Origin: Nocardia acididurans
GTDB taxonomy: Bacteria; Actinomycetota; Actinomycetes; Mycobacteriales; Mycobacteriaceae
Assembly: GCF_016741815.1 (NCBI RefSeq)
Contig: NZ_JAERRJ010000002.1
Location: 496,001 to 560,000, forward strand
DNA: 64,000 nucleotides
Direction: 5' to 3'
Position numbers and translations under genes: made by a program. Shown in pieces: positions 54,407 through 63,329 of this stretch (the first letter of the stretch is position 1; every line of letters starts with the position of its first letter). The notes under the pieces were generated by a model. That model was not told the origin of the DNA, did not search any database, and saw nothing but the letters and a program-made list of their open reading frames with translations.

Positions 54407-55327
54407 ATGAGCGGCACCGGCAGGCACACCGGTGAGGTGCACGAACATGATCTCGGACTGGCCCACGATCTGCGGGTGATGTCGCGGCGGCGGGCACTGT
54501 CGTTCCTGGGCTTCGCAGGACTGGCCACCGCCGCGGCGGGATGTGCGGCGGCCACGAATTCCGGTGACTCCACCGGCGGCAACAGCGCGGCGTCCACGAC
54601 GACGACCAGCGCCGCAGGAGCCGGGACGGTCGCGGCAGCGCCGCAGGAGACGGCCGGACCGTACCCGGGCGACGGGTCGAACGGACCCAATGTGCTCATC
54701 GAATCCGGGATAGTGCGGTCCGACATCACCGGCAGCTTCGGGTCGTATTCCGGTGTGGCGCAGGGCGTTCCCATGACGCTGACGCTGTCGCTGCGCGATC
54801 TCACCCGGGACGGGGCCGCGGGCAGCGGGATGGCCGTGTACGTCTGGCACGCGGATCGGGACGGGAGGTACTCGCTCTACAGCGGCGGGGTGACCGATCA
54901 GAACTATCTGCGCGGGGTGCAGGTGGCCGACGCGGACGGGAAGCTCACCTATACCTCGATCTTCCCGGCCTGCTACGACGGGCGCTGGCCGCACATCCAT
55001 TTCGAGGTGTTCGACTCTCTCGAGACAGCGGTGGCGGGCGGAAACGCCCGGCTCACGTCACAGATCGCGCTACCGGAGGACGTGTGCGAGCGCGTGTACG
55101 CCTACGACTCCGGATACGCGCAGAGCACCACGAACATGTCGAAGGTGTCCCTCGCCTCCGACAATGTGTTCGGCGACGGGTGGGATGCCGAGCTCGCCAC
55201 CGTAACCGGCAGTCCCGCAACGGGATTGACTACGGCCATCACGGTCGGCGTGGCCGCGAAGTCGGACAGTGTGGCGGCCGGTCCCCCGGGCGGCGGGCCG
55301 GGCGGGCCGCCGCCCGGGGGACGCTGA
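54407..55327 (+). CDS. Tat-exported lipoprotein intradiol dioxygenase
   Basis: A 306-residue protein. Residues 25-46 form a twin-arginine lipoprotein signal, 'SRRRALSFLGFAGLATAAAGC', preceded by a 24-residue extension. The mature part is a protocatechuate-3,4-dioxygenase-like intradiol fold: 'PQETAGPYPGDGS', 'VYVWHADRDGRYSLYS' and 'SIFPACYDGRWPHIHFEVF', which supply the two Tyr and two His iron ligands. It would open catechol-type rings outside the cytoplasm. The Gly/Pro tail after residue 290 is low complexity. Divergent from the mce operon. Confidence 0.85.
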   Translation: MSGTGRHTGEVHEHDLGLAHDLRVMSRRRALSFLGFAGLATAAAGCAAATNSGDSTGGNSAASTTTTSAAGAGTVAAAPQETAGPYPGDGSNGPNVLIESGIVRSDITGSFGSYSGVAQGVPMTLTLSLRDLTRDGAAGSGMAVYVWHADRDGRYSLYSGGVTDQNYLRGVQVADADGKLTYTSIFPACYDGRWPHIHFEVFDSLETAVAGGNARLTSQIALPEDVCERVYAYDSGYAQSTTNMSKVSLASDNVFGDGWDAELATVTGSPATGLTTAITVGVAAKSDSVAAGPPGGGPGGPPPGGR

Positions 55328-55350
55328 GCCGGTCCGCGATCGATGCGGTA

Positions 55351-56484
55351 TCAGGCGAAAAGCCTTGCCACGAAAGGAATGCTGTCCGGCTGCGAGGCGT
55401 AGACGGTGCCGTCGTGATCCTTACCGGGATAGATGTGCGCCTCGGGGCGGACGCCGTTGAGCTCCAGATCGGCGATCAGCTTGGCGGTCATGGGGAACGG
55501 GACATCGGAGTCGTTGGTGCCCTGGCCGATGAACAGGGGGCGATCGTAGCCCGACATCGGGACATCCATCACCGGACGGGCCGTGGCCACGAAATCGCCC
55601 TCCGCCAGCGGCCGGGAGAACAGCTGATTCACGGTGACGCCCTCGGCGCGATCCGCGAGCGGGGTGAAGCACAGGGTCTGCGCGTCGGAGACCAGATCCC
55701 GTCCCACCGGGCTGAGGTAGCTGTCCAGATCGAAAGCCGGGCGGGCCGCCTTCAGACCGTTGAGGACGTAGGTGGCATAGGCGGTCAAATGCGCGGACCT
55801 GATGGCCGGACCGGCCGGGCCGATCAGCGAAAACGCTTCCACCACATTGGAAGCCGGACCGGTGGCCACCGCGCCCCGGTAGTCGAGTTCGGGGGCGTAG
55901 CGGGTGGCGAGCGAGGCGGTGAAGACGGCCGCGCCACCGCCCTGGGACTGGCCGATGGCCACCCACCGCGACGCCAGGGAATCGTCGACGGCACGGGCGG
56001 CGCGGACCATGTCGATCCCGGCGTGCGCTTCGGCGCGCCCGTCGAGGTAGGCGTGCACGCCCGGGGTGCCGAGGCCGATGTAGTCGGTCGCGACGACCGC
56101 GTACCCCTGCTTCATCCAGGTGCCCAGGTAGCTCATGTCGCGCGGGGACCGGCCCGCGGTCGAGGGCGCGCAGTCGTCGCCGACGCCCACCGTGCCGTGC
56201 TCCCAGGACACCACCGGCCAGCCGCCGGGCGGCGGAGTGCCGGCCGGGACGAAGATCGCGCCCGTGGACAGGGCCGGGTTGCCGTCGGAATCCTGGGTCC
56301 AGTAGGTCAGCCGGCGCGCGGACGCGGCGCCGTCCAGCCACAGGTGCCGGGGTAGCGCCTCGTTCGAGACGACCGTGCCCGGCGCGCCCGCGGCAGGCGG
56401 CGGATCCGCGACGGCGCTGCCCGCGAGTGGAGCCGTTGCCAGCAGGGCGGTCGAGACCAGGGTGATCACTGCGCGTCGGGTCAT
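55351..56484 (-). CDS. Secretory lipase family protein
   Basis: A 377-residue secreted hydrolase with signal peptide 'VITLVSTALLATAPLAGSAVADPP' and the LIP-type alpha/beta fold: 'PVVSWEHGTVGVGDDCAPS' (oxyanion and cysteine), nucleophile GQSQGG, aspartate region 'GTNDSDVPF' and 'GKDHDGT' with the histidine. Related actinobacterial and fungal enzymes cleave triacylglycerols or esters. ATG with GTGAGGA four bases upstream. Divergent from a TetR gene with shared operators, so probably repressed by it. A relative is cut by the window end at 63330. Confidence 0.85.
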   Translation of the reverse strand: MTRRAVITLVSTALLATAPLAGSAVADPPPAAGAPGTVVSNEALPRHLWLDGAASARRLTYWTQDSDGNPALSTGAIFVPAGTPPPGGWPVVSWEHGTVGVGDDCAPSTAGRSPRDMSYLGTWMKQGYAVVATDYIGLGTPGVHAYLDGRAEAHAGIDMVRAARAVDDSLASRWVAIGQSQGGGAAVFTASLATRYAPELDYRGAVATGPASNVVEAFSLIGPAGPAIRSAHLTAYATYVLNGLKAARPAFDLDSYLSPVGRDLVSDAQTLCFTPLADRAEGVTVNQLFSRPLAEGDFVATARPVMDVPMSGYDRPLFIGQGTNDSDVPFPMTAKLIADLELNGVRPEAHIYPGKDHDGTVYASQPDSIPFVARLFA

Positions 56485-56504
56485 GCGTCCTCACAGAAAT
56501 TTGG

Positions 56505-56559
56505 TGTCACTTTGAGACATTTGATACCACGCTATCCTCTGAAGTGTCACATAGAGACA
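56505..56559. promoter_or_regulatory. Two matching TetR-type operators
   Basis: TGTCACTTTGAGACA (56505-56519) and TGTCACATAGAGACA (56545-56559) are 15-base imperfect palindromes of the form TGTCnC-NNN-GnGACA, in direct orientation, 40 bases apart. They lie between the secretory lipase gene (minus) and the TetR gene (plus), the usual place of an autoregulated local operator. Confidence 0.7.
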
Positions 56560-56594
56560 CCACATCGTGTGACATGGACGACGAAGGACGGGGC

Positions 56595-57212
56595 ATGACG
56601 GAGGGTGTGGGGCTACGCGAGCGGGAGAAGACCCGGGTCCGCCGGGAACTGATCGATACGGCCCTGCGGCTGTTCGAACAGCAGGGGTACGAGCACACCA
56701 CCGTGCAACAGGTCGCCGATGCCGCACGGGTGTCCCGCCGCACCTTCCACCGGCACTTCCCCTCCAAGGCCGCGGTCGTCTTCAGCCATGAGGAAGATCT
56801 GATCGCCTACCTGCTGGCCGCGCTCGACCGTCGGCCGACCGAGGAATCCGCACTCACGGCCCTGCGAGAAGCCCTGCGCGACTTCGTCCTCGACGAGACC
56901 GATTCCGAGAAACGACGGGCGCAGGCCGATACCGCGCGACGGGCCCGACACCTGCTGATCACCAATCCCGCACTGCGCCAGGAGAATTTCACCGGCGCGG
57001 TGAGCCGCCGGAATGTGCTGGCACAGCATTTCGCGCGGCGTGCGGGGCTGCCCACCGACGATCTGCGGCCACAGCTGGCCGCGGCGGCCTGCTTCGCGGC
57101 GCTGGGGGTGGGGCTCGATCACTGGATTCAGGGGGCGGATCAGTCGCTGCGGGCGCTGTACGAAACCCTCGACGGCACAGTCGCTTCCCTGCAGCACGGC
57201 ATAGACTTCTGA
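56595..57212 (+). CDS. TetR family regulator
   Basis: A 205-residue repressor with HTH 'RRELIDTALRLFEQQGYEHTTVQQVADAARVSRRTFHRHFPSKAAVV' near residues 16-60. The ligand domain contains 'ALREALRDFVLD' and 'RAQADTARRARHLLITNPAL', a pattern seen in the TetR group with HTH plus MftR-like C-terminal parts. ATG 56595 is chosen since AAGGA lies about seven bases upstream. It is divergent from the secretory lipase and likely controls that gene and itself through the two operators. Confidence 0.85.
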   Translation: MTEGVGLREREKTRVRRELIDTALRLFEQQGYEHTTVQQVADAARVSRRTFHRHFPSKAAVVFSHEEDLIAYLLAALDRRPTEESALTALREALRDFVLDETDSEKRRAQADTARRARHLLITNPALRQENFTGAVSRRNVLAQHFARRAGLPTDDLRPQLAAAACFAALGVGLDHWIQGADQSLRALYETLDGTVASLQHGIDF

Positions 57213-57361
57213 GCCCTCAGAGGCGGACGGCCGACTGTTCGCCGGTACCCGGCAGCGAATGCGGGCGATCGGCTCCGGGCGTTGGACGGCTCACCGTGGA
57301 GACGAGAATTTGCCCGCGCGTTGCTTGGCGCACCCACTGGGGCGGCTGTGAGGATGACAGC

Positions 57362-58294
57362 ATGGTGCAGCAGTGGTGGCGAAACCTCTCCCCGGCCGTC
57401 GGCGCGTATGTCATGGCCACCGGGATCATCTCCGTCGGCCTGCACCTGACCGGCAACGATGTCCTCTCGAAGATCTTTCTGGCGCTCGCCGCCATCGTGT
57501 GGCTGGTCCTCGCCGCCGACTTCGGCTACGGGCTGCTGTTCGATCGCTCCCGCTGGCGCGCCGAGGCCGTCACACCGCCCGCACTGACCGCCGTGGCGGC
57601 CACCACCGTGCTCGGCACCCGGCTGGCATTGCTCGGCTGGCATGCCGTCGCGGTGCTGCTGCTGATCGTGGCCGTCGCGGCCTGGCCGGTTCTGCTCATC
57701 ACCGTCATCCGGCACTGGCACCGCCGGATGCCCGGGGCCGCGTTCCTGGTCTGCGTCGCGACACAGGGCCTGTCGGTCCTCACCGCCACCCTCGCCCTCG
57801 AGGACGTCGCCGATGGGCTCATGCCCGCGGCCCTGATGCTGTTCCTGCTCGGCCTGATCCTCTACGTGGCCGCGCTGGTCCACTTCGATTTCACGCAGAT
57901 CTGGCGGGGCGAGGGCGATCAGTGGGTGTTCACCGGCGCGCTCGCGATCTCGGCGCTGGCCGCCTCGAAACTGGTTGCCTGGCACCGGTGGACGGGCGCC
58001 GACCACACCGCACTGCGCGGCACGGCCCTGGTCCTGCTCACCGCCAACCTCCTCATCTACGTCGTCCTGCTGACCGCCGAACTCGTCCGCTTCCGCCCCG
58101 GCTACAACGTCCGCCGCTGGGCCACCGTCTTCCCCCTCGGCATGACCGCCGTCGCCGCCATGTCCACCGGCGCGGCCACCGGCATCCACGCACTCCACAC
58201 CACCGGAAAACTCCTGCTCATCGTCGCCGTGGCGGTCTGGGCCCTCGTCATCGCCGAACTGATCGCCACCCGCGTCATCGCCGCCGACGGCTGA
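57362..58294 (+). CDS. TehA/SLAC1-family transporter (TDT)
   Basis: A 310-residue membrane protein with about ten hydrophobic segments. 'SPAVGAYVMATGIISVGLHLTG' is the family opening and resembles the pore helix of TehA/SLAC1-type anion channels and the voltage-independent TDT transporters for dicarboxylate or sulphite. Only about 60% of residues could be placed by eye, so substrate is open. ATG with GAGGATGA seven bases upstream. Separate from its neighbours. Confidence 0.72.
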   Translation: MVQQWWRNLSPAVGAYVMATGIISVGLHLTGNDVLSKIFLALAAIVWLVLAADFGYGLLFDRSRWRAEAVTPPALTAVAATTVLGTRLALLGWHAVAVLLLIVAVAAWPVLLITVIRHWHRRMPGAAFLVCVATQGLSVLTATLALEDVADGLMPAALMLFLLGLILYVAALVHFDFTQIWRGEGDQWVFTGALAISALAASKLVAWHRWTGADHTALRGTALVLLTANLLIYVVLLTAELVRFRPGYNVRRWATVFPLGMTAVAAMSTGAATGIHALHTTGKLLLIVAVAVWALVIAELIATRVIAADG

Positions 58295-58381
58295 GCTGTC
58301 CCGAAACCCGCTGTTCCTCATAACCGCAGCAAACGTCCCGCATCCAGCCGGGAGGCGGTCGGCTGGCATGATCGAAGTCTT

Positions 58382-60040
58382 GTGGCGGAGCTGAATGAGG
58401 GTTCATCGGGCGGGTATCGGGAAGAGGCGCCGCGGGTCGCCGGGGTGCGGGCGGGACTGTTCGGGGTGGGACCGGTCGGGGCGCGGTGGGACGCGGGCGT
58501 GCGATCGGTGGCGGCATTCGTGCTGCCCGCCGTGCTGGTGGTGGTGACCGGGCATCCGGGGGCCGCGTTCTTCGTCTCGTTCGGGGCGTTCGCGGTGCTG
58601 TACGGGGAGGGACGGCCGTATCGGGTGCGCTGGGCCGTGGTGCTGGCGGCGGGAGCGGGACTGCTGGCCGCCACCGGCATCGGCGCACTGCTGGGTGAGG
58701 TGCTGGCGGGAAGCGGAATCGTGGCGCGGGCGCTCGAGTTCGGGGTGCTGGTCGTGCTCGCCGTGGTGGCCGTGTACGTATTCGACGCGGCACGGCTGGG
58801 GCCGCCCGGAGCGCTGTTCTTCGTGCTGGTCTGTTCGGGCGCGGCGACCGCGGTCGCCGGAGGGGTGCCGGGGACGACGATACTGGCGTGCACGGCGTTG
58901 GGCGTGGGCGGGTCGCTGCTCGCGTCCATGGCAGGAGCGCTGCGGGATCCGCAGCGGCCGGAACGGATGGCAGTGGAGACCGCCGTGCGGGCGGTGGACG
59001 CGTACACGGCCGCGCACGCACAGGGCGTCGCCACCACCGTGGGACGGCATACCGCGGGCGATGCCATCACGAATGCGTGGGCGGCGCTTTATGATTCGGG
59101 GCCGGTGGATCGCGAGCCGCGATCACGACTTGTCGATCAACTGCTGACCGCACATCACGAGCTCTCGACGCTGCCGCAGGACGACCCCGCCGAACTCACC
59201 GAGGGACAACGGTTTCCGCTCGCCCGGCCCGCCCTCGGATACCGGCTGCGCCGACCGCTGTCCTGGGACGCGCACGCGGTCATCACGGCCGTCCGCGTCG
59301 GAATCGCCTGTGCCCTGGCCGGACTCGTCGGCGGACTGCTGGGTTCCGCGCGCCCGCACTGGGCCCTGCTGGCCGCGCTCATCGTGCTGCAGGCGGGGCC
59401 GAATCGCATCCAGGGCCAGGTGCGCGCCATCCAGCGCCTCGCCGGAACCGCCGTGGGCCTGGGCGTCTTCGCGCTGCTGATGCAGCTCTCCCCCACCGGC
59501 TACGCGCTCATCGCGGTCTTCGCGCTCCTGCTGTTCGGCATCGAACTGTTCGTCGCGAACAACTACGCCATCGCCGCCGTCTTCATCACGCCGGTGGCGC
59601 TGTTCGCCGGTGGCGCGGCAACATCCACCGAACCGCTCACCACCCTGATGTCCGACCGGCTGATCGAGACGGCCGTGGGCGTGCTGGTGGCGCTCTTCGC
59701 CCTGCACTTCGTGCTCACCCACGCCCACCGCCGCACCTTCACCTGGACCGAGAACCGAATCCGTTCCGCCGCACTGACTCTCGTCGACACCCTGCGGACC
59801 CATCCGGTGGATACGACCAATACCGAACTCCGGCGCGATCTGCAGTACGAACTCACCGGCGGCATGCGCGCCGCCCTGGACTCCCTGCACAACGACCCCG
59901 AGTGGACCCAACCCCGCTGGCCCCGGCACGCGAGCCTGATCCGCGAGGGCTACGACCTGCTCGCCGCCTGCTGGACCGTCCCCACCGGCGAACGGCTGCC
60001 GGACCCGGACGGCTGGGCCCGGCGCTTCCGGCCGGTATAG
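58382..60040 (+). CDS. FUSC family membrane transporter
   Basis: A 552-residue protein with two sets of about five or six membrane helices (about residues 40-160 and 300-430) separated by a soluble part, the layout of the FUSC/aromatic-acid-exporter family. 'HWALLAALIVLQAGPNRIQGQVRAIQRLAGTAVGLGVFALL' is the typical conserved segment. Such proteins are thought to export aromatic acids or siderophores; here a substrate cannot be named. GTG start without clear ribosome site. Ends nine bases from the UbiB-like gene. Confidence 0.85.
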   Translation: MAELNEGSSGGYREEAPRVAGVRAGLFGVGPVGARWDAGVRSVAAFVLPAVLVVVTGHPGAAFFVSFGAFAVLYGEGRPYRVRWAVVLAAGAGLLAATGIGALLGEVLAGSGIVARALEFGVLVVLAVVAVYVFDAARLGPPGALFFVLVCSGAATAVAGGVPGTTILACTALGVGGSLLASMAGALRDPQRPERMAVETAVRAVDAYTAAHAQGVATTVGRHTAGDAITNAWAALYDSGPVDREPRSRLVDQLLTAHHELSTLPQDDPAELTEGQRFPLARPALGYRLRRPLSWDAHAVITAVRVGIACALAGLVGGLLGSARPHWALLAALIVLQAGPNRIQGQVRAIQRLAGTAVGLGVFALLMQLSPTGYALIAVFALLLFGIELFVANNYAIAAVFITPVALFAGGAATSTEPLTTLMSDRLIETAVGVLVALFALHFVLTHAHRRTFTWTENRIRSAALTLVDTLRTHPVDTTNTELRRDLQYELTGGMRAALDSLHNDPEWTQPRWPRHASLIREGYDLLAACWTVPTGERLPDPDGWARRFRPV

Positions 60041-60049
60041 GACATCGGC

Positions 60050-61447
60050 TCAGTCCGCGGGGAGTTCGCCGCCGTCGGCGGCCAGCTTGGCGGCGACCTC
60101 GGTGGGGAAGATATTGCGGAAGAGGAACAGGTCGCGGCCGAGTTTCCAGCCGGGAGCCAGCGCTACGGCGTAGCGCTCGAAGTAGCCGAGCTGCTTGCCC
60201 ATCAGGATCAACTGCTGGGGGCCGGACGCGCCGCGGCGCTTGCCGAATTCGAGCAGGCGGGCGGAGACGACGCCGAGGTCGAGTTTGTCGAGGCTGCCGG
60301 ACAGGACCGGGCCCAGCGCCACGGCGAGCTGGCGGCCGATGGTGGCGTCGTCACCGCTGTCGTCGGAGACCAGGTCGAGTTTGCGGAGGGCTCGGGCCAC
60401 GGGGCGGAAGTCGTTGTCGATCGACGAGGCGTAGAACAGGGCGCGGACGAAATCGCGCCATTCGGCCTCCATACGCCCGACGATGCCGAAATCGAGCATG
60501 GCGACGCGGCCGTCGTCGAGCAGCCAGAGGTTGCCGGCGTGCACGTCGCCGTGGAAGAGGCCGTGCACGGCAACGCTTTCCATCCAGGCCTTGACCAGGC
60601 GGCGGATCAGGAGTTCCGGCTCGGGATGGACGGCGCGGATGTCGTCGAAGCGGTCCAGCGGCATGCCGCGCATGCGCTCCATGCACAGCACGCGGGGCGC
60701 GCAGTAATCCCAATAGACCTCGGGGACAGCGACATTCGTATTGTCGCCGAACAGCGTCAGGTTCTCGCGGGCGCGGGACTGGTTGTCGGCCTCGATGAGG
60801 AAGTTCAATTCGGCGACGGTGCCCTCGTAGAGATCGCGCACCACCGCCTGCGCGTTCGCGACACGGGCGTTCTCCGAACGCTTTTCGAGCGACTGCGCCA
60901 GCCGCAGCGCGGCGCGCAGATCCACGATCATGCGGCGCGCGATATCGGGGCGCTGCACCTTCACCACGGCGGGCCGGCCATCGGCCAGCACGCAGCCGTG
61001 CACCTGCGCCATGGACGCCGCCGAGAGCGGCTGCTCCTCGAAGGACAGGAACAGCTCCGCGATCGGCTTCCCGAGATCGGCCTCGATGATGGCCTTGGCC
61101 TCGGCCGCCGAGAACGGCTTCACATCGTCGAGGCAGCGCAGGCAGGCGTCGGCGAACTCGCGGGGGAAGGCTCCGGGCGAGGAGGCGATGAGCTGGCCCA
61201 GTTTCACGAACAGCGGGCCCAGATGCTCGAATCCGTCCACCATGCCGTCGGCCATGGCGCGCCGCCGCTTCGACGGCCGCAGCCCCTGCGTGACCACCCG
61301 CTTCACGACCGAACCGCTCAGTACCGAACCAATGACTGCCGTGCGCTTGATCTCGGCGAATCCGAAGGTGTCGAGATTCGGGCGGATCACCTCACGGGCC
61401 GCGACCCGCGTCACTTCTCCCCTGCGCACGTCCTGATCATCAGCCAT
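60050..61447 (-). CDS. UbiB/ABC1 atypical kinase-like protein
   Basis: A 465-residue protein of the UbiB (ABC1) family: 'LGPLFVKLGQLIASSPGAFP' (KxGQ motif), 'AASMAQVHGCVLADG' (Ala-rich loop), 'AVVKVQRPDI' (lysine), 'FHGDVHAGNLWLLDDGRVAMLDFGIVG' (HGDxHxGN and DFG-like). Family members bind ATP and support quinone synthesis or lipid handling. The start is uncertain: ATG 61447 follows GGTGAG by seven bases; ATG 61510 is possible. Convergent with FUSC, divergent from the carboxylase. Confidence 0.87.
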   Translation of the reverse strand: MADDQDVRRGEVTRVAAREVIRPNLDTFGFAEIKRTAVIGSVLSGSVVKRVVTQGLRPSKRRRAMADGMVDGFEHLGPLFVKLGQLIASSPGAFPREFADACLRCLDDVKPFSAAEAKAIIEADLGKPIAELFLSFEEQPLSAASMAQVHGCVLADGRPAVVKVQRPDIARRMIVDLRAALRLAQSLEKRSENARVANAQAVVRDLYEGTVAELNFLIEADNQSRARENLTLFGDNTNVAVPEVYWDYCAPRVLCMERMRGMPLDRFDDIRAVHPEPELLIRRLVKAWMESVAVHGLFHGDVHAGNLWLLDDGRVAMLDFGIVGRMEAEWRDFVRALFYASSIDNDFRPVARALRKLDLVSDDSGDDATIGRQLAVALGPVLSGSLDKLDLGVVSARLLEFGKRRGASGPQQLILMGKQLGYFERYAVALAPGWKLGRDLFLFRNIFPTEVAAKLAADGGELPAD

Positions 61448-61658
61448 TACCGCGCTCACCGTCGTAGCCGCCCCTGTCTGCTCGTCCGGACCAGGCACTC
61501 TCAGCACCATGGATGTTCGATCCGAAGTGTACGGCCGGATGGTCACTTCCGACTGGTTGGTGGGCTGTTACCGGCCACAGTCTCCGACGGTTAGCTGGTT
61601 CGGCCCCGCCAACGCCCTGTAGCGTGGCGGGTCGGTGCTGCGATCCAGTATCCGACAC

Positions 61659-61676
61659 GTGACCGGTACGGGTCAC
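61659..61676 (+). promoter_or_regulatory. Inverted repeat before the acyl-CoA carboxylase gene
   Basis: GTGACC (61659-61664) and GGTCAC (61671-61676) form a perfect six-base inverted repeat with six-base spacer, 31 bases before the ATG. It may be a repressor site or a leader hairpin. Confidence 0.4.
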
Positions 61677-61706
61677 AACCCTGATGGTGAAAGGCAAGAC
61701 CGAGGT

Positions 61707-63257
61707 ATGACGGGCACACAGGAGAAGCTCGCGGAACTGCGCAAGCTCCTGGAGATCGCCGAAGAACCGGCCGGTGAGGCCGCGATCGAGAAGCGTCGCA
61801 AGAAGGGCATTCCCAGCGCACGAGAACGTGTGAACATGCTCTTGGACCCCGGCACCTTCGTGGAGCTAGGCGCGCTCATGCGCCAGTCCGCGGTGTCGAA
61901 CGCGACGTACGGCGACGGTGTGGTCACCGGCCGCGGATATATCGACGGTCGCCCGGTGGTGGTGGTCTCGCACGACCAGACCGTGTACGGCGGTTCGGTC
62001 TCCGAGGTGTTCGCCCGCAAGGTGCGCATCGCCATGGAATTCGCCTACAACAACGCCTGCCCGGTCGTGGTCGTCAACGACTCCGGCGGCGCGCGCATTC
62101 AGGACGGCGTCACCTCGCTGGCCTGGTACGCGAATATGACCTCGCTGCAGGAGGATCTGTCGGGCTACGTGCCGATGGTGGCGGTCATGCTCGGCAAGTG
62201 CGCGGCCGGTTCGGTGTACGGCCCGATCAATATGGACGTCCTGGTCGCGACCCAGGATTCGTACATGTTCGTCACCGGCCCCGAGGTCATCAAGGCCGTC
62301 ACCGGCGAGGAGATCTCCGCCGAGGAACTGGGCGGTGCGAAGACCCTCGAGCGCCTGGGCACCGTGCACCATGTGGCCGAGACCGAGCAGAAGGCTTTCG
62401 ACTGGGTGCGCGAGTACCTGTCGTATCTGCCGTCGAGCTGCCTCGAGCAGCCGCCGATCGTGAACCCGGGCCTGGAGCCCGAGATCACCGATTCCGACCG
62501 TGAGCTGGACAAGCTCATTCCGGATTCGGACAAGATGGGCTACGACATGCATGAGGTGCTGCTGCGCATCTTCGACGACGGCGCCTTCCACGAGATCAGC
62601 CCCGGCACCTCCCCGAATCTCATCACCGGGTTCGCGCGTGTCGACGGCCGCCCGGTCGGTGTGGTCGCCAATCAGCCGATGGCCCTGGGCGGCGCGCTCG
62701 ACGCGGCCTGCTCGGACAAGGGCGCGTACTTCATCCGCCTGTGCAACGCCTACAACCTGCCGATCATCTACGTCGTCGACACCCCGGGCGTGCTGCCCGG
62801 CGTCGAGGAGGAGAACAACCACGTCATCAAGCGTGGCGGACGGATGTTCCGGGCGCTGCTGGAGGCGACCACGCCGATCGTGACCATCGTGACGCGCAAG
62901 GCGTACGGCGGCGGGTACGCGGTCATGGGCTGCAAGCAGCTGGGCGCGGATATCGCCCTGGCATGGCCGACCGCGCGCCTCGCGGTGATGGGCGCGGAGT
63001 CCATGATCAGCATCGTCGGGCGCAAGCAGCTGGCCGCGACGCCGGAGGAGCAGCGGCCCGCGGTGCGGCAGAACATGATCGACTTCTACAACGCCACCGT
63101 GGCCACGCCGTGGACGGCGGCCGAGCGCGGCTACATCGACGCGGTCATCGAACCGTCGGCGACGCGCCTCGAGATCCGCAAGGCGCTGCAGCTGCTGCGC
63201 GACAAGGGCGCGGTGCGCAAGCACAACCCGCGCAAGCACAGCCTGTTCCCGATGTGA
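61707..63257 (+). CDS. Acyl-CoA carboxylase beta subunit (propionyl-CoA type)
   Basis: A 516-residue carboxyltransferase. 'ELRKLLEIAEEPAGEAAIEKRRKKGIPSARERVNMLLDPGTFVE' is the AccD opening; 'VVNDSGGARIQDGVTSL' and 'YVVDTPGVLPGVEEENNHVIKRGGRMF' bind CoA and biotin; 'AYGGGYAVMGCKQLGADI' follows. It transfers CO2 from biotin to acyl-CoA (malonyl- or methylmalonyl-CoA for fatty and mycolic acids). The biotinylated alpha subunit is not in the window. ATG 61707 gives the family's usual start. A strong terminator follows. Confidence 0.9.
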   Translation: MTGTQEKLAELRKLLEIAEEPAGEAAIEKRRKKGIPSARERVNMLLDPGTFVELGALMRQSAVSNATYGDGVVTGRGYIDGRPVVVVSHDQTVYGGSVSEVFARKVRIAMEFAYNNACPVVVVNDSGGARIQDGVTSLAWYANMTSLQEDLSGYVPMVAVMLGKCAAGSVYGPINMDVLVATQDSYMFVTGPEVIKAVTGEEISAEELGGAKTLERLGTVHHVAETEQKAFDWVREYLSYLPSSCLEQPPIVNPGLEPEITDSDRELDKLIPDSDKMGYDMHEVLLRIFDDGAFHEISPGTSPNLITGFARVDGRPVGVVANQPMALGGALDAACSDKGAYFIRLCNAYNLPIIYVVDTPGVLPGVEEENNHVIKRGGRMFRALLEATTPIVTIVTRKAYGGGYAVMGCKQLGADIALAWPTARLAVMGAESMISIVGRKQLAATPEEQRPAVRQNMIDFYNATVATPWTAAERGYIDAVIEPSATRLEIRKALQLLRDKGAVRKHNPRKHSLFPM

Positions 63258-63270
63258 CTCGATGAGAGAC

Positions 63271-63310
63271 CGTGCCCCCGGCCCCCACGGGCCGGGGGCA
63301 CGGTTGTTTC
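63271..63310. terminator. Strong intrinsic terminator, possibly bidirectional
   Basis: A perfect 15-base stem, CCGTGCCCCCGGCCC (63271-63285) with GGGCCGGGGGCACGG (63290-63304), four-base loop CCAC, followed by TTGTTT on the plus strand. It lies 14 bases after the carboxylase stop and 20 bases before the stop of the convergent lipase gene. Confidence 0.9.
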
Positions 63311-63329
63311 CGGAAAGAATTGCGCGCGT

